DNA of 64,000 nucleotides from Chryseobacterium sp. Leaf180. Lineage in GTDB: Bacteria > Bacteroidota > Bacteroidia > Flavobacteriales > Weeksellaceae. A model generated the notes under the pieces. It did not search any database. It saw nothing but the letters and a program-made list of their open reading frames with translations, and was not told where the DNA came from. Positions 1 through 8,226 of this stretch are shown here, in pieces (the stretch's first letter is position 1; every line of letters begins with the position of its first letter). Location of the stretch: assembly GCF_001424585.1 (NCBI RefSeq), contig NZ_LMPJ01000008.1, positions 62,001 to 126,000 on the forward strand. Direction: 5' to 3'. A program made the position numbers and the translations under genes.

Positions 1-1
1 G

Positions 2-2770
2 GGCGCAGGAAATACCGATCCGTACTGCAAATACATGGATGTGGTGGCCGGACAAACGTACTATCTTTATCTTGATAACTGGTCGAGCACGGTTTATACT
101 TTTAATCTGACCTGGGGCGGAACAGCGACTTTTATATCACCGTTTACCAATCCTGCGATTTCTCCAAATCCTTTTATTCCGCCAGGCGTTCCTGGTACGA
201 CTACAGGCGCTCCGAGAGAAATAAATATCTGCGGAAGTTCTACGGTTTACAATTTCAGTACACTTACTCCAGGAATTTTAAACGGAAACGCCAATTTTTC
301 GGTAAATTATTACAGTTCGGCAAATAATGCAGCGACGGGAACCAATCCGATTCTTACGCCGATTACAGTTAATGCAAATGCAACGTATTATTACACGATC
401 AGTTATCTCGATCCAGCGAACCCGAATAATTCCGCAAATGCTTGCAAGCAAACCAATACGATTATTTTTAAAGATAAAAGTCTGACGGCGAGCATTACGG
501 CATCCTCAACAGTTTTATGCCCGAACGGAAACATCACTTTAACCTCAAACAGCTCCACCGGCAACACTTGGTCTACAGGCGCAACAACGCAATCGATTAC
601 CGTAACAACTCCGGGCAATTATACTCTGACAAGAACCAACGGCATCTGCACAAGTCCGGTCGCTTCTGTTAATATTACACAGGATACAAATCCGAATGTG
701 CAGATTACGGGGAATTTATTTCTGTGCGAAAATTCTTCTACAACACTTACAGCAACTTCGAACGGCACCGGAAATACGTATCTGTGGTCGACGACTGCTA
801 CTACGCCTTCTATAAATGTCACCGCTCCCGGAACATACACAGTAACAGTAAAAACTCCTGCAAATTGTCTTTATAATCAGTCGGTAACGGTTGGACAAGG
901 AGTTGTACCGAACATTATAAGCACCAATTTTACAACGTGTTCAGCGACGCCGAATGCTTTGTTTGATTTGATTCTATTACAAAGTCAAATCAGTTCTACG
1001 CCTGGTCTGACTTTCGATTTTTATTTAAATCAAAGTGATGCATTGGCCGGAAATTCAGCGACAATTCCAAATCCCAGCACATTTACTTCAACCGGAGGAA
1101 CTATTTATGTACGAATCAAATCTACAACCTGCGCAAAAGTAGTAGCGGTAAACTTAAGTGTTACCATAAAACCAATCGCACAAATTACTGCATCATCAAT
1201 GGTAATCTGTGGAAATTCTTCCGTTACTTTAACATCAAATTCTGCAACAGGAAATCTTTGGTCAACTGGTGCTACAACTCAGTCGATTACGGTTTCTTCG
1301 CCTGGAATTTACACTTTAACGGTTAGTGGCAACAATACTTACTGCACCAGCGATGCCGCTTCCATCAATATTTTCCAAGACGCAGACCCAGATGTGCAGA
1401 TTTCCGGAGCGCTTATTTTCTGTCAGGGAACACCTACGACCCTTAACGCAACAGCCAACGGAGTAGGAAACAGTTTTTTATGGTCAAACGGCGCTACGAC
1501 TTCATCTATTGATGTTAATTCGGCAGGAACTTATACCGTTACGGTAACTACGGTAAATGGATGTACATTTACAAAATCTACAGTTGTAACAATGGATCCG
1601 GCAATTACCATCAATATCAATCCGCCAACACAGATCGACTGTTCGCAGGCGCAAATTACTTTAAACGCTACTTCTTCTGTTTATCATTCGGGCGCAACTT
1701 TTCTCTGGACGACTTCCGGAGGAAATATAGTATCTGGCGGCAACACCTTGACTCCGGTTGTGAATAACAGTGGTATTTATACTTTAACCATTACAAGCCC
1801 CACATTGAACGGCTGTTCAAAACAGGCTTCAGTTACAGTTATTAAAAACAATACGCCGCCTGCAATCAGCGTTTCTGCAAGCCAATTGAAAATCTGCAAA
1901 GGAAGTTCTGTGACATTAACAGCGACAGGCGCAATCACTTATAACTGGACAGGATTGCCCGGAACAGGAAGTTCGCAAACCGTTTTTCCTACTGGCACAA
2001 CAACGTATACCGTAACAGGAACCGGCGCGAATGGCTGTACGGCAGCTCCGGTGAGCATTACAATTACAGTCGTACCGGAAATTTCTTCGACACTGCAGAA
2101 TATTGAGATATGTAAAGGAGAAAAAGGAATTCTGGATGCGGGAGCAGGACCAGATTATATCTACAACTGGAGTACAGGCGCGACAACACGAACAATTACA
2201 GTAACTACAGAAGGAAATTACAGTGTCACGATAAGTAACGGTGTTTGCTCTAAAACCTTTACTGCTGTAGTAAATTACATCACGACGCCTTTGATAAAAG
2301 AAATTATTTATAGCAATCCAAATCTTACGATTATTGCTCAAAACAGCGGGAATCTTTCATTGCAGTACTCGATTGATGGTGGTGTGAGCTGGCAGAATTC
2401 TAATGTTTTTACTGTTCTTAAAAATACACAGTATTCAATAAAAGTAAGAAATACGGGCGCACTTTGTGAAACTTCAAGTGAATATTACACGTTTTTTATG
2501 AATAACGTCATCACGCCAAACAGTGACGGTAAAAATGATGTTATTGATTTTAGCGAAATCAGCAGATTCAGCAAATTTGAAGGCAGTATTTTCGACCGCT
2601 ATGGCAAAACTGTTTTTAAAGCAGACAGTAAAAATAAAGTCTGGAACGGAACTTACATCGGCAGACCTTTACCCACCGGAACGTATTGGTATAAAATGAC
2701 GTGGGAAGAAAGTATTACAAAGAAAACCATAGAACTCACAGGATGGATTTTGCTGAAAAACCGGGATTAA
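2..2770 (+). CDS. T9SS type-B sorted Ig-like repeat adhesin (5' end outside window)
   Basis: Large secreted surface protein. The reading frame is open to the left edge (first full codon at base 2), so the true start lies upstream and the ATG at 35 is internal. The visible part is Ser/Thr/Asn-rich and made of Ig/PKD-like repeats with the recurring signature WSTGATTQSITV then GxYTLT, spaced roughly 70-80 residues, each with a paired Cys. The last ~85 residues, beginning ITPNSDGKNDV and ending in a WxxGWxLLK-like strand, match the gliding-motility-associated C-terminal domain (CHU_C), the type-B signal for export by the Bacteroidota type IX secretion system. Family knowledge: such proteins are exported through the outer membrane and act in adhesion or motility; the ligand is unknown. 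It converges on nothing and is followed by tmRNA. Confidence 0.85.
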   Translation, partial: GAGNTDPYCKYMDVVAGQTYYLYLDNWSSTVYTFNLTWGGTATFISPFTNPAISPNPFIPPGVPGTTTGAPREINICGSSTVYNFSTLTPGILNGNANFSVNYYSSANNAATGTNPILTPITVNANATYYYTISYLDPANPNNSANACKQTNTIIFKDKSLTASITASSTVLCPNGNITLTSNSSTGNTWSTGATTQSITVTTPGNYTLTRTNGICTSPVASVNITQDTNPNVQITGNLFLCENSSTTLTATSNGTGNTYLWSTTATTPSINVTAPGTYTVTVKTPANCLYNQSVTVGQGVVPNIISTNFTTCSATPNALFDLILLQSQISSTPGLTFDFYLNQSDALAGNSATIPNPSTFTSTGGTIYVRIKSTTCAKVVAVNLSVTIKPIAQITASSMVICGNSSVTLTSNSATGNLWSTGATTQSITVSSPGIYTLTVSGNNTYCTSDAASINIFQDADPDVQISGALIFCQGTPTTLNATANGVGNSFLWSNGATTSSIDVNSAGTYTVTVTTVNGCTFTKSTVVTMDPAITININPPTQIDCSQAQITLNATSSVYHSGATFLWTTSGGNIVSGGNTLTPVVNNSGIYTLTITSPTLNGCSKQASVTVIKNNTPPAISVSASQLKICKGSSVTLTATGAITYNWTGLPGTGSSQTVFPTGTTTYTVTGTGANGCTAAPVSITITVVPEISSTLQNIEICKGEKGILDAGAGPDYIYNWSTGATTRTITVTTEGNYSVTISNGVCSKTFTAVVNYITTPLIKEIIYSNPNLTIIAQNSGNLSLQYSIDGGVSWQNSNVFTVLKNTQYSIKVRNTGALCETSSEYYTFFMNNVITPNSDGKNDVIDFSEISRFSKFEGSIFDRYGKTVFKADSKNKVWNGTYIGRPLPTGTYWYKMTWEESITKKTIELTGWILLKNRD

Positions 2771-2836
2771 ATCTTCTGGTTTTAATTTAATTATGGAAAG
2801 CATCTGCATTAATCTGAATATTTTAAAAGATTTTAT

Positions 2837-2844
2837 TAACTTTG
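2837..2844 (+). promoter_or_regulatory. Bacteroidota -7 promoter element for tmRNA
   Basis: TAACTTTG is an exact match to the Bacteroidota -7 consensus TAnnTTTG. It ends 12 bases before the mature tmRNA 5' end, and a weak -33 element (TCTG at 2813-2816) lies 20 bases upstream. The few bases between the predicted start and the mature end would be removed by RNase P. Confidence 0.6.
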
Positions 2845-2856
2845 CTGATTCAAATT

Positions 2857-3252
2857 GGGGTTGACTGGTTTCGACAGCAAGATCAATGGGTAAGTAAGCA
2901 TGCAGAGAACCGTAGCGCGATCTCTTAAATCCCTTGCTACACACTTTTAACTGGCAACGAAGAGTTCGCTCTTGCAGCTTAATCTGAATAAAGTAGGATT
3001 TCAAGCGTTTTCCCGAAGATAGTAAGGAAGCAGGATGTCCCACAAATGCTCTGTTCTGCGGCGTTTGATTCTGGGATATAGTAATGCAGAAATAAGGTTT
3101 TGGAAGCTTTGGTCAAAACTCGAAAATTTCAGAAGCTAAGCCGAAAATTGGGTGTCTGTGCTCTGTTTAGGTCGAAAATCAATTGCAGAATAAGCATGTA
3201 GAAGGCTTATGTATTGCTTGTTTGGACGAGGGTTCGAATCCCTCCAACTCCA
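2857..3252 (+). ncRNA. ssrA: Transfer-messenger RNA (tmRNA)
   Basis: One-piece tmRNA that rescues stalled ribosomes and tags the unfinished protein for proteolysis. The 5' end GGGGTTGACTGGTTTCGACA is the classic tmRNA start. The 3' end has the T-arm GGTTCGAATCC and CAACTCC (3245-3251), which pairs with the 5' GGGGTTG to form the acceptor stem; A3252 is the discriminator. CCA is not encoded and would be added afterwards. The tag frame is GGC AAC GAA GAG TTC GCT CTT GCA GCT TAA at 2953-2982, encoding GNEEFALAA plus the alanine charged on the tRNA-like part. The ClpX encoded at 27.6-28.8 kb would be expected to help degrade tagged proteins. Confidence 0.97.
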
Positions 3253-3253
3253 C

Positions 3254-3289
3254 AAAAAAATCCGTTGAAATTTTCAACGGATTTTTTTA
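3254..3289. terminator. Bidirectional intrinsic terminator between tmRNA and the reductase gene
   Basis: Perfect stem TCCGTTGAAA / TTTCAACGGA flanked by an A-run on the left and a T-run on the right. It would end tmRNA transcription on the plus strand and the convergent reductase gene on the minus strand. Confidence 0.85.
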
Positions 3290-3296
3290 TTTATAT

Positions 3297-4178
3297 TCAA
3301 TTCGATTTCTTTGCTTTAATCATTGCCTCGAGCGTGTCCCACATTTCCTGCGGAATATCTTCCAGCATATTAAATTCGCCAGCGCCCTGCAGCCACTCGC
3401 CACCATCGATGGTTACGACCTCTCCATTTACAAAAGCGGAAAAATCAGAAACTAAATACGCTGCGAGATTTGCCAATTCCTGATGTTCCCCGACTCTTTT
3501 GAGCGGATTTTTTTTTGCTAAATCAAACTGATCTTTCATATCACCAGGCAATAGTCTGTCCCAGGCGCCTTTTGTAGGAAACGGTCCGGGAGCAATCGCA
3601 TTGAAACGGATGTTGTATTTTCCCCACTCCACGGCCAGACTTCGTGTCATTGCCAAAACTCCGGCTTTTGCACAGGCAGACGGAACCACGTAGGCCGAGC
3701 CCGTCCAGGCGTAAGTGGTGACAATATTTAAAACCGTTCCGGGGATTTTATTATCAATCCAGTATTTACCGATAGAAAGCGTGCAGTTTTTTGTTCCCTT
3801 TAAAACAATATCTAAAATAGAATCGAAAGCGGAATGTGTTAACCGTTCGGTTGGAGAGATAAAATTTCCGGCTGCGTTATTCAATAGAATATCAATTTTC
3901 CCAAATTCCTTCAGAGTTGCTTCTTTCATGGCTTCTACCTCATCCCAGTTTCGCACATCGCAGGCAACGCAGAGAACTTTCCCGCCGGTTTGCGCTTCTA
4001 ATTCTTTCGCGGTAATCTGTAATTTTTCGAGATTTCGGGAGGTGATGACGACTTTTGCACCAAGCTGAAGATAATATTTCGTCATGGCTTTTCCGAGACC
4101 GCTTCCGCCGCCGGTAACGATGGCGACTTTACCTTTGAGTGCGTCTTCACGAAGCATTGGTTGCGTGTACATATTCAT
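3297..4178 (-). CDS. SDR-family 2,4-dienoyl-CoA reductase (DECR1-like)
   Basis: Short-chain dehydrogenase of 293 residues, predicted to reduce 2,4-dienoyl-CoA esters with NADPH during beta-oxidation of unsaturated fatty acids. The Rossmann motif TGGGSGLG is at 22-29 and NNAAGNF at 100-106. The usual YxxxK pair is absent: K171 is preceded at -4 by S167, not Tyr. Instead Y156 lies 15 residues before K171 and N105 lies 66 before it. This is the spacing of Asn148, Tyr199, Ser210 and Lys214 in mitochondrial DECR1, which argues for that activity rather than a generic SDR. Its 3' end abuts the terminator shared with tmRNA. Confidence is high for the family and good for the subfamily; no experimental substrate is known from this window. 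Confidence 0.85.
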   Translation of the reverse strand: MNMYTQPMLREDALKGKVAIVTGGGSGLGKAMTKYYLQLGAKVVITSRNLEKLQITAKELEAQTGGKVLCVACDVRNWDEVEAMKEATLKEFGKIDILLNNAAGNFISPTERLTHSAFDSILDIVLKGTKNCTLSIGKYWIDNKIPGTVLNIVTTYAWTGSAYVVPSACAKAGVLAMTRSLAVEWGKYNIRFNAIAPGPFPTKGAWDRLLPGDMKDQFDLAKKNPLKRVGEHQELANLAAYLVSDFSAFVNGEVVTIDGGEWLQGAGEFNMLEDIPQEMWDTLEAMIKAKKSN

Positions 4179-4235
4179 AATTACTGAGATTTTATTTTTT
4201 AAAAATTGATTAAAGGTAAAATTTTATCGGCTACC

Positions 4236-4266
4236 GTTTCGGCGGCGGCTTCGCCGCCGCCGAAAC
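4236..4266. repeat. GC-rich perfect hairpin in a divergent intergenic region
   Basis: A 14-bp perfect inverted repeat, GTTTCGGCGGCGGC with a TTC loop, lies between two divergently transcribed genes. It is almost pure GC inside the stem, against an AT-rich background. It has no T-run and sits upstream of both genes, so it is not an ordinary terminator. Confidence 0.8.
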
Positions 4267-4327
4267 CCAAACCAAACATCATATTCCGGTTTTTTAAAAT
4301 TAAGTATTTTAGACGAAATTCTTCTTC

Positions 4328-6625
4328 ATGAGCAAATCAGTTCTTCTGCCAAGCATGGTTCTTTTATTTATCGGCTTTTTCGCTGTTGCGCAAAGCGATA
4401 AAAAATTAATTCAATACGTGAATCCATTGATCGGAACCGAAAAAATGGGACACACTTATCCCGGAGCAACAGCGCCTTTCGGAGCCGTTCAGCTAAGTCC
4501 GGAAACCGATACGATTGCCTACGAACTCAACGGAAAATACAATGGTGAAGTTTATAAATATTGTGCAGGTTACCGATACGAAGACAAAACGATTGTAGGT
4601 TTCAGCTCTACCCATTTTAGTGGAACAGGACATTCTGATTTGGGAGATTTTCTCGTAATGGCGACGGTGGGAAAGTTACAGTTGAATCCCGGAACGGCAA
4701 CAAATCCCGAAAACGGTTACCGAAGCAGATTCTCTCATCAGAACGAAAAAGCAGAAGCCGGATATTACAAAGTGAAACTGGAAGATCACAATATTTTAGC
4801 GGAATTAACAGCAACAACAAGAGTCGGCGTTCATCGGTATACTTTTCCGAAATCTGATCAGGCGCATATCATTTTAGATTTAATGGCGGGAATTTACAAT
4901 TATGACGGTAAAAACGTATGGACATATGTTCGTGTAGAAAACGGAAATACAGTTACAGGCTATCGTCAGACCAACGGCTGGGCAAGAACGCGAACAGTTT
5001 ATTTTGCGATGAAATTTTCAAAATCATTTAAATCTTACGGTCAGAAAAATTATGACGGTAAGCAGGTTTACAATGGATTTTGGAGAAAATTTGATCAGAC
5101 TAAAAACTTTCCCGAGATCGCTGGAAAAAATCTGAAAATGTATTTCGATTTTGATACGAATGAAAATGAAGCGATTGAAGTGAAACTGGCAATTTCGCCT
5201 GTAAGTCAAGCTAATGCCTTAGAAAATTTAGAAAAAGAAACTGCAAATTTATCTTTCGATCAAATCAAAGCGCAAACCCAGGAAATCTGGAATAAAGAAT
5301 TAAATAAAATAGTAATTAAAGGTTCTGAGAAAGATAAAACGAACTTTTATACGGCAATGTATCATACTTTTATAAGCCCGACAACGTATACCGATGTCAA
5401 CGGAGAATATAAAGGTTTAGACCAAAATATTCACAAAGCAGAAGGTTTTACCAACTATACAACCTTCTCAATTTGGGATACGTATCGTGCGCTCCATCCG
5501 TTTTTTAACATCATTCAGCCGAAGCGAAATAATGATATGGTAAAATCGATGATGGCGCATTACAATCAGTTTTCAATGAAAATGCTTCCGATTTGGTCAC
5601 ATTATGCGAATGACAATTGGTGTATGAGTGGATATCACAGCGTAAGCGTTGTTGCAGATGCTATTATCAAAGGAAATTATGACGGCGATGCAAAAGCAGC
5701 ATTATTGGCTTGTGTGGAAACTGCCAACAAAAGAGATTATGAAGGCATTGGTCTTTATATCGACAAAGGTTATATTCCTGCGGAAAAAAGCGGAACTTCG
5801 GTTTCCAATACTTTGGAATATGCTTATGATGATTGGGCAATTGCTCAATTAGCTAAATATTTAGGCGAAAGGGAAATTTACAGTCAATTCATCAAACGCT
5901 CTGAAAACTGGAAAAATAATTTTGATAAAACCATCGGATTTATGCGTCCCCGTTTGGCTGACGGAAGTTTTAAAAAAGATTTTAATGCTTTGAGTACTCA
6001 CGGACAAGGTTTTATTGAAGGAAATTCCTGGAACTACAGCTTTTTTGTTCCTCAAAATCCGGATGAACTCATTCAACTGATGGGCGGCAAGAAAAAATTT
6101 GCCGCAAAACTGGATGAATTGTTCACGATGCATTTGCCAGACGAGTTTTTCGCGGATACCGAAGATATTACAAGAGAAGGAATTATTGGCGGCTATGTTC
6201 ACGGAAACGAGCCGGCGCATCATGTTGCCTATTTCTACAATTGGGCCGGACAGCCATGGAAAACGCAGGCGCAGATCAGACGAATTCTAGAAATGCAATA
6301 CAAAGCAACTCCTGACGGATTGGGCGGAAATGATGATGCAGGACAAATGAGCGCGTGGTATATCTTGAGTTCGCTTGGTTTTTATCCGGTGGCGCCCGGT
6401 TCTGAAGATTATGCGATTGGAAGTCCGGCTGTTGAACAAGCGGTTTTACATTTAGAAAATGGAAAAACATTCGAAATTGAAGCGGTTAATCAAAGTCCGA
6501 AGAATGTGTACGTGCAGAAAATTCTTCTCAATGGTAAAGAGATTAAAAATTTCACTTTAAAACATTCAGATATGATGAACGGTGGAAAGCTGGTTTTTTA
6601 TATGAGTAGTAAGCAGAAGAGCTAA
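4328..6625 (+). CDS. Secreted GH92 family alpha-mannosidase
   Basis: 765-residue glycoside hydrolase with an N-terminal signal peptide (hydrophobic stretch at residues 7-20, ending in VAQS). Family GH92 enzymes are Ca-dependent exo-alpha-mannosidases (mostly alpha-1,2) acting on host or yeast N-glycans. Sequence support: the N-terminal YVNPLIGT and PGATAPFGAVQLSPET motifs of the beta-sandwich domain, the catalytic-region HGNEPAHHVAYFYN, and the C-terminal hallmark GGNDDAGQMSAWYILSSLG. Length fits the family. The product is probably periplasmic or outer-membrane-linked; no lipobox Cys follows the signal peptide. A BamE-like small gene follows after 13 bases and may be co-transcribed. No SusCD pair is nearby, so this is not a full polysaccharide utilisation locus. 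Confidence 0.92.
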   Translation: MSKSVLLPSMVLLFIGFFAVAQSDKKLIQYVNPLIGTEKMGHTYPGATAPFGAVQLSPETDTIAYELNGKYNGEVYKYCAGYRYEDKTIVGFSSTHFSGTGHSDLGDFLVMATVGKLQLNPGTATNPENGYRSRFSHQNEKAEAGYYKVKLEDHNILAELTATTRVGVHRYTFPKSDQAHIILDLMAGIYNYDGKNVWTYVRVENGNTVTGYRQTNGWARTRTVYFAMKFSKSFKSYGQKNYDGKQVYNGFWRKFDQTKNFPEIAGKNLKMYFDFDTNENEAIEVKLAISPVSQANALENLEKETANLSFDQIKAQTQEIWNKELNKIVIKGSEKDKTNFYTAMYHTFISPTTYTDVNGEYKGLDQNIHKAEGFTNYTTFSIWDTYRALHPFFNIIQPKRNNDMVKSMMAHYNQFSMKMLPIWSHYANDNWCMSGYHSVSVVADAIIKGNYDGDAKAALLACVETANKRDYEGIGLYIDKGYIPAEKSGTSVSNTLEYAYDDWAIAQLAKYLGEREIYSQFIKRSENWKNNFDKTIGFMRPRLADGSFKKDFNALSTHGQGFIEGNSWNYSFFVPQNPDELIQLMGGKKKFAAKLDELFTMHLPDEFFADTEDITREGIIGGYVHGNEPAHHVAYFYNWAGQPWKTQAQIRRILEMQYKATPDGLGGNDDAGQMSAWYILSSLGFYPVAPGSEDYAIGSPAVEQAVLHLENGKTFEIEAVNQSPKNVYVQKILLNGKEIKNFTLKHSDMMNGGKLVFYMSSKQKS

Positions 6626-6638
6626 AAAGATCAATTTT

Positions 6639-6932
6639 ATGAAAGCAATAATTGTCATCTTAAAAATTGTAATTGTTTTTCTGGTATTAATATTATCTGT
6701 GAAAACATATTTTAATTTAATGGATGCTATTCACGATCGCCAGTTTGAAAAAGTGAAAAAAGGAATGAACATTTCAGAATGCAGAAATATTTTAGGTGAA
6801 CCTGATGAATCTAAAATATTTGACAATTACATTATGGATGTTTACTATTATTTTCCAATGGCAGAAGCGCGTTTTTTCTATTCGCAAAAGGACAGAAAAT
6901 TGCGCACTACATGGAGAACAGATTGCGATTAA
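6639..6932 (+). CDS. Small membrane-anchored protein with BamE/SmpA-like segment
   Basis: 97 residues with one N-terminal hydrophobic segment (about 3-24), then a soluble domain. Residues around 41-55 read VKKGMNISECRNILGEPD, close to the 'KGMs..eV..ilGePd' signature of the BamE/SmpA fold, followed by aromatic beta-strands (YYYFPMAEARFFY). The protein lacks a lipobox Cys, unlike true BamE, so it is probably an anchored paralogue of that fold and not the BAM subunit. It starts 13 bases after the mannosidase stop. Function is unknown; the fold assignment is a motif-based inference. Confidence 0.6.
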   Translation: MKAIIVILKIVIVFLVLILSVKTYFNLMDAIHDRQFEKVKKGMNISECRNILGEPDESKIFDNYIMDVYYYFPMAEARFFYSQKDRKLRTTWRTDCD

Positions 6933-7024
6933 AATAAACCGTGATTCGCATACGACAATCTTCATTTTGCAAACATTCTGCTTCCAATTTCTCATCAACT
7001 TTGTCCTATTAAAATTTGAATATA

Positions 7025-8026
7025 ATGAACAAAGTAAAATTAGGAAATCAGGGTTTAATTATTCCGAACATGGGTCTTGGTTGTATGGGAATGACTGGTT
7101 TCGGCGACGCAGATATGTACGGAAAATCTGATGAACAGGAAGCGATTGCAACCATTCACCGTTCTTTGGAATTGGGTGGTAATTTTCTCGACACGGCAGA
7201 TCTGTACGGCCCTTTTACCAATGAACGGTTAATCGCAAAGGCGATTGAAGGAAAACGCAATGAGTATATTATCGCCACAAAATTCGGCTGGGAAATTGAT
7301 GACAGCGAGCAGCTAACCTGGAAAATCAATGGACAGAAAGATTATGTAAAAAAGTCGGTTGAGCGTTCGCTTAAAAATCTGAAAACCGATTACATCGACT
7401 TATATTACATGCATCGTCTCGATAAAAATATTCCGGTTGAAGAAACGGTTGGCGCGATGAGCGATTTGGTAAAGGAAGGAAAAATCGGGTACATTGGTTT
7501 GTCTGAAGTCTCTACGGAAACGGTAAAAAAAGCACACGCAGTTCATCCAATTACAGCTGTTCAGAGTGAATATTCCCTGTTTGAAAGAACGGTTGAAGAG
7601 AAAGGCGTTATCAAAACTCTGAACGAACTGGGAATTGGTTTTGTGGCATATTCTCCCTTGGGAAGAGGATTTCTTTCCGGAAACATCAGATCGGTGGATG
7701 ATTTGCCGGAGAATGATTTCAGAAGAGGCATTCCAAGATTTCAGGATTCATATTTTCACAAAAACATTGAGCTCGTGGAAGCGATTGAAAATATGGCGGA
7801 AGATAAAGGAATTACTTCGTCCCAACTGGCTTTGGCGTGGATTATCAGCAAAGGAATTGTTCCGATTCCCGGAACGAAACGCAGAAAATACCTTGAACAG
7901 AATATTGAAGCTGGTAAAATTGTTTTAAGTGAAGCCGACCTTACTAAACTGGAAAGTATTGTACCTTTAGGAACGGATACCGGAGCGACTTATGATGAGT
8001 TTGGGATGGGACTTTTGGATTATTAG
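7025..8026 (+). CDS. Aldo/keto reductase
   Basis: NADPH-dependent oxidoreductase of 333 residues with an (alpha/beta)8 barrel. The catalytic tetrad is visible: Asp and Tyr in DTADLYG, Lys in ATKFGW, and His in YYMHRLD. The C-terminal cofactor site IPIPGTKRRKYLEQN is of the AKR13/YakC type, enzymes that reduce aldehydes of uncertain physiological origin. I chose the ATG at 7025 rather than an in-frame TTG three codons earlier because MNKVKLGNQGL aligns with the usual family N-terminus. A strong palindrome follows the stop. An AraC-type regulator lies downstream on the same strand and could control it, though they are separated by a repeat. Confidence 0.9.
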   Translation: MNKVKLGNQGLIIPNMGLGCMGMTGFGDADMYGKSDEQEAIATIHRSLELGGNFLDTADLYGPFTNERLIAKAIEGKRNEYIIATKFGWEIDDSEQLTWKINGQKDYVKKSVERSLKNLKTDYIDLYYMHRLDKNIPVEETVGAMSDLVKEGKIGYIGLSEVSTETVKKAHAVHPITAVQSEYSLFERTVEEKGVIKTLNELGIGFVAYSPLGRGFLSGNIRSVDDLPENDFRRGIPRFQDSYFHKNIELVEAIENMAEDKGITSSQLALAWIISKGIVPIPGTKRRKYLEQNIEAGKIVLSEADLTKLESIVPLGTDTGATYDEFGMGLLDY

Positions 8027-8056
8027 TTTTGCAGCGAATACAGGAATTTTAATTTA

Positions 8057-8089
8057 AAACCTCATAGGTTTTTGAAACCTATGAGGTTT
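8057..8089. terminator. Perfect 15-bp palindrome, likely terminator
   Basis: AAACCTCATAGGTTT, loop TTG, AAACCTATGAGGTTT: a perfect 15-bp stem 31 bases after the aldo/keto reductase stop. Both arms end in AAA/TTT, so it could work in either direction. I recall palindromes of this kind as common intergenic terminator-like repeats in flavobacteria. Confidence 0.65.
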
Positions 8090-8108
8090 GTTTAAAGCGC
8101 AATACGAT

Positions 8109-8194
8109 CGCGCCCCGGCTTGAACGGAGCTCTTTTTGCGAAACGAAGTGGAGCAAAAAAGCGGGAGTGGAAGATGGAAACAGGCGCCAAAAGA
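8109..8194. repeat. Dispersed ~85-bp structured intergenic repeat, copy 1
   Basis: Begins GCGCCCCGGCTTGAACGGAG and ends with GGCGCC, so the ends are inverted. An internal stem pairs GCTCTTTTTGC with GCAAAAAAGC. A near-identical copy in the same orientation is at 33822-33906, differing at only a few positions. It holds no gene. GC content of the ends is well above the local background. Confidence 0.85.
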
Positions 8195-8226
8195 ATTATA
8201 AATAATCCTATTTACAACCTCAAATT

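Noticed and set aside
2669..3043. Minus-strand 124-residue frame
   Set aside because: Antisense to the adhesin C-terminus and the tmRNA; no recognisable domain.
3183..3483. Two overlapping plus-strand open frames in the tmRNA 3' part and beyond
   Set aside because: They lie within the tmRNA gene and its terminator and run into the 3' end of the reductase on the other strand; composition is not coding.
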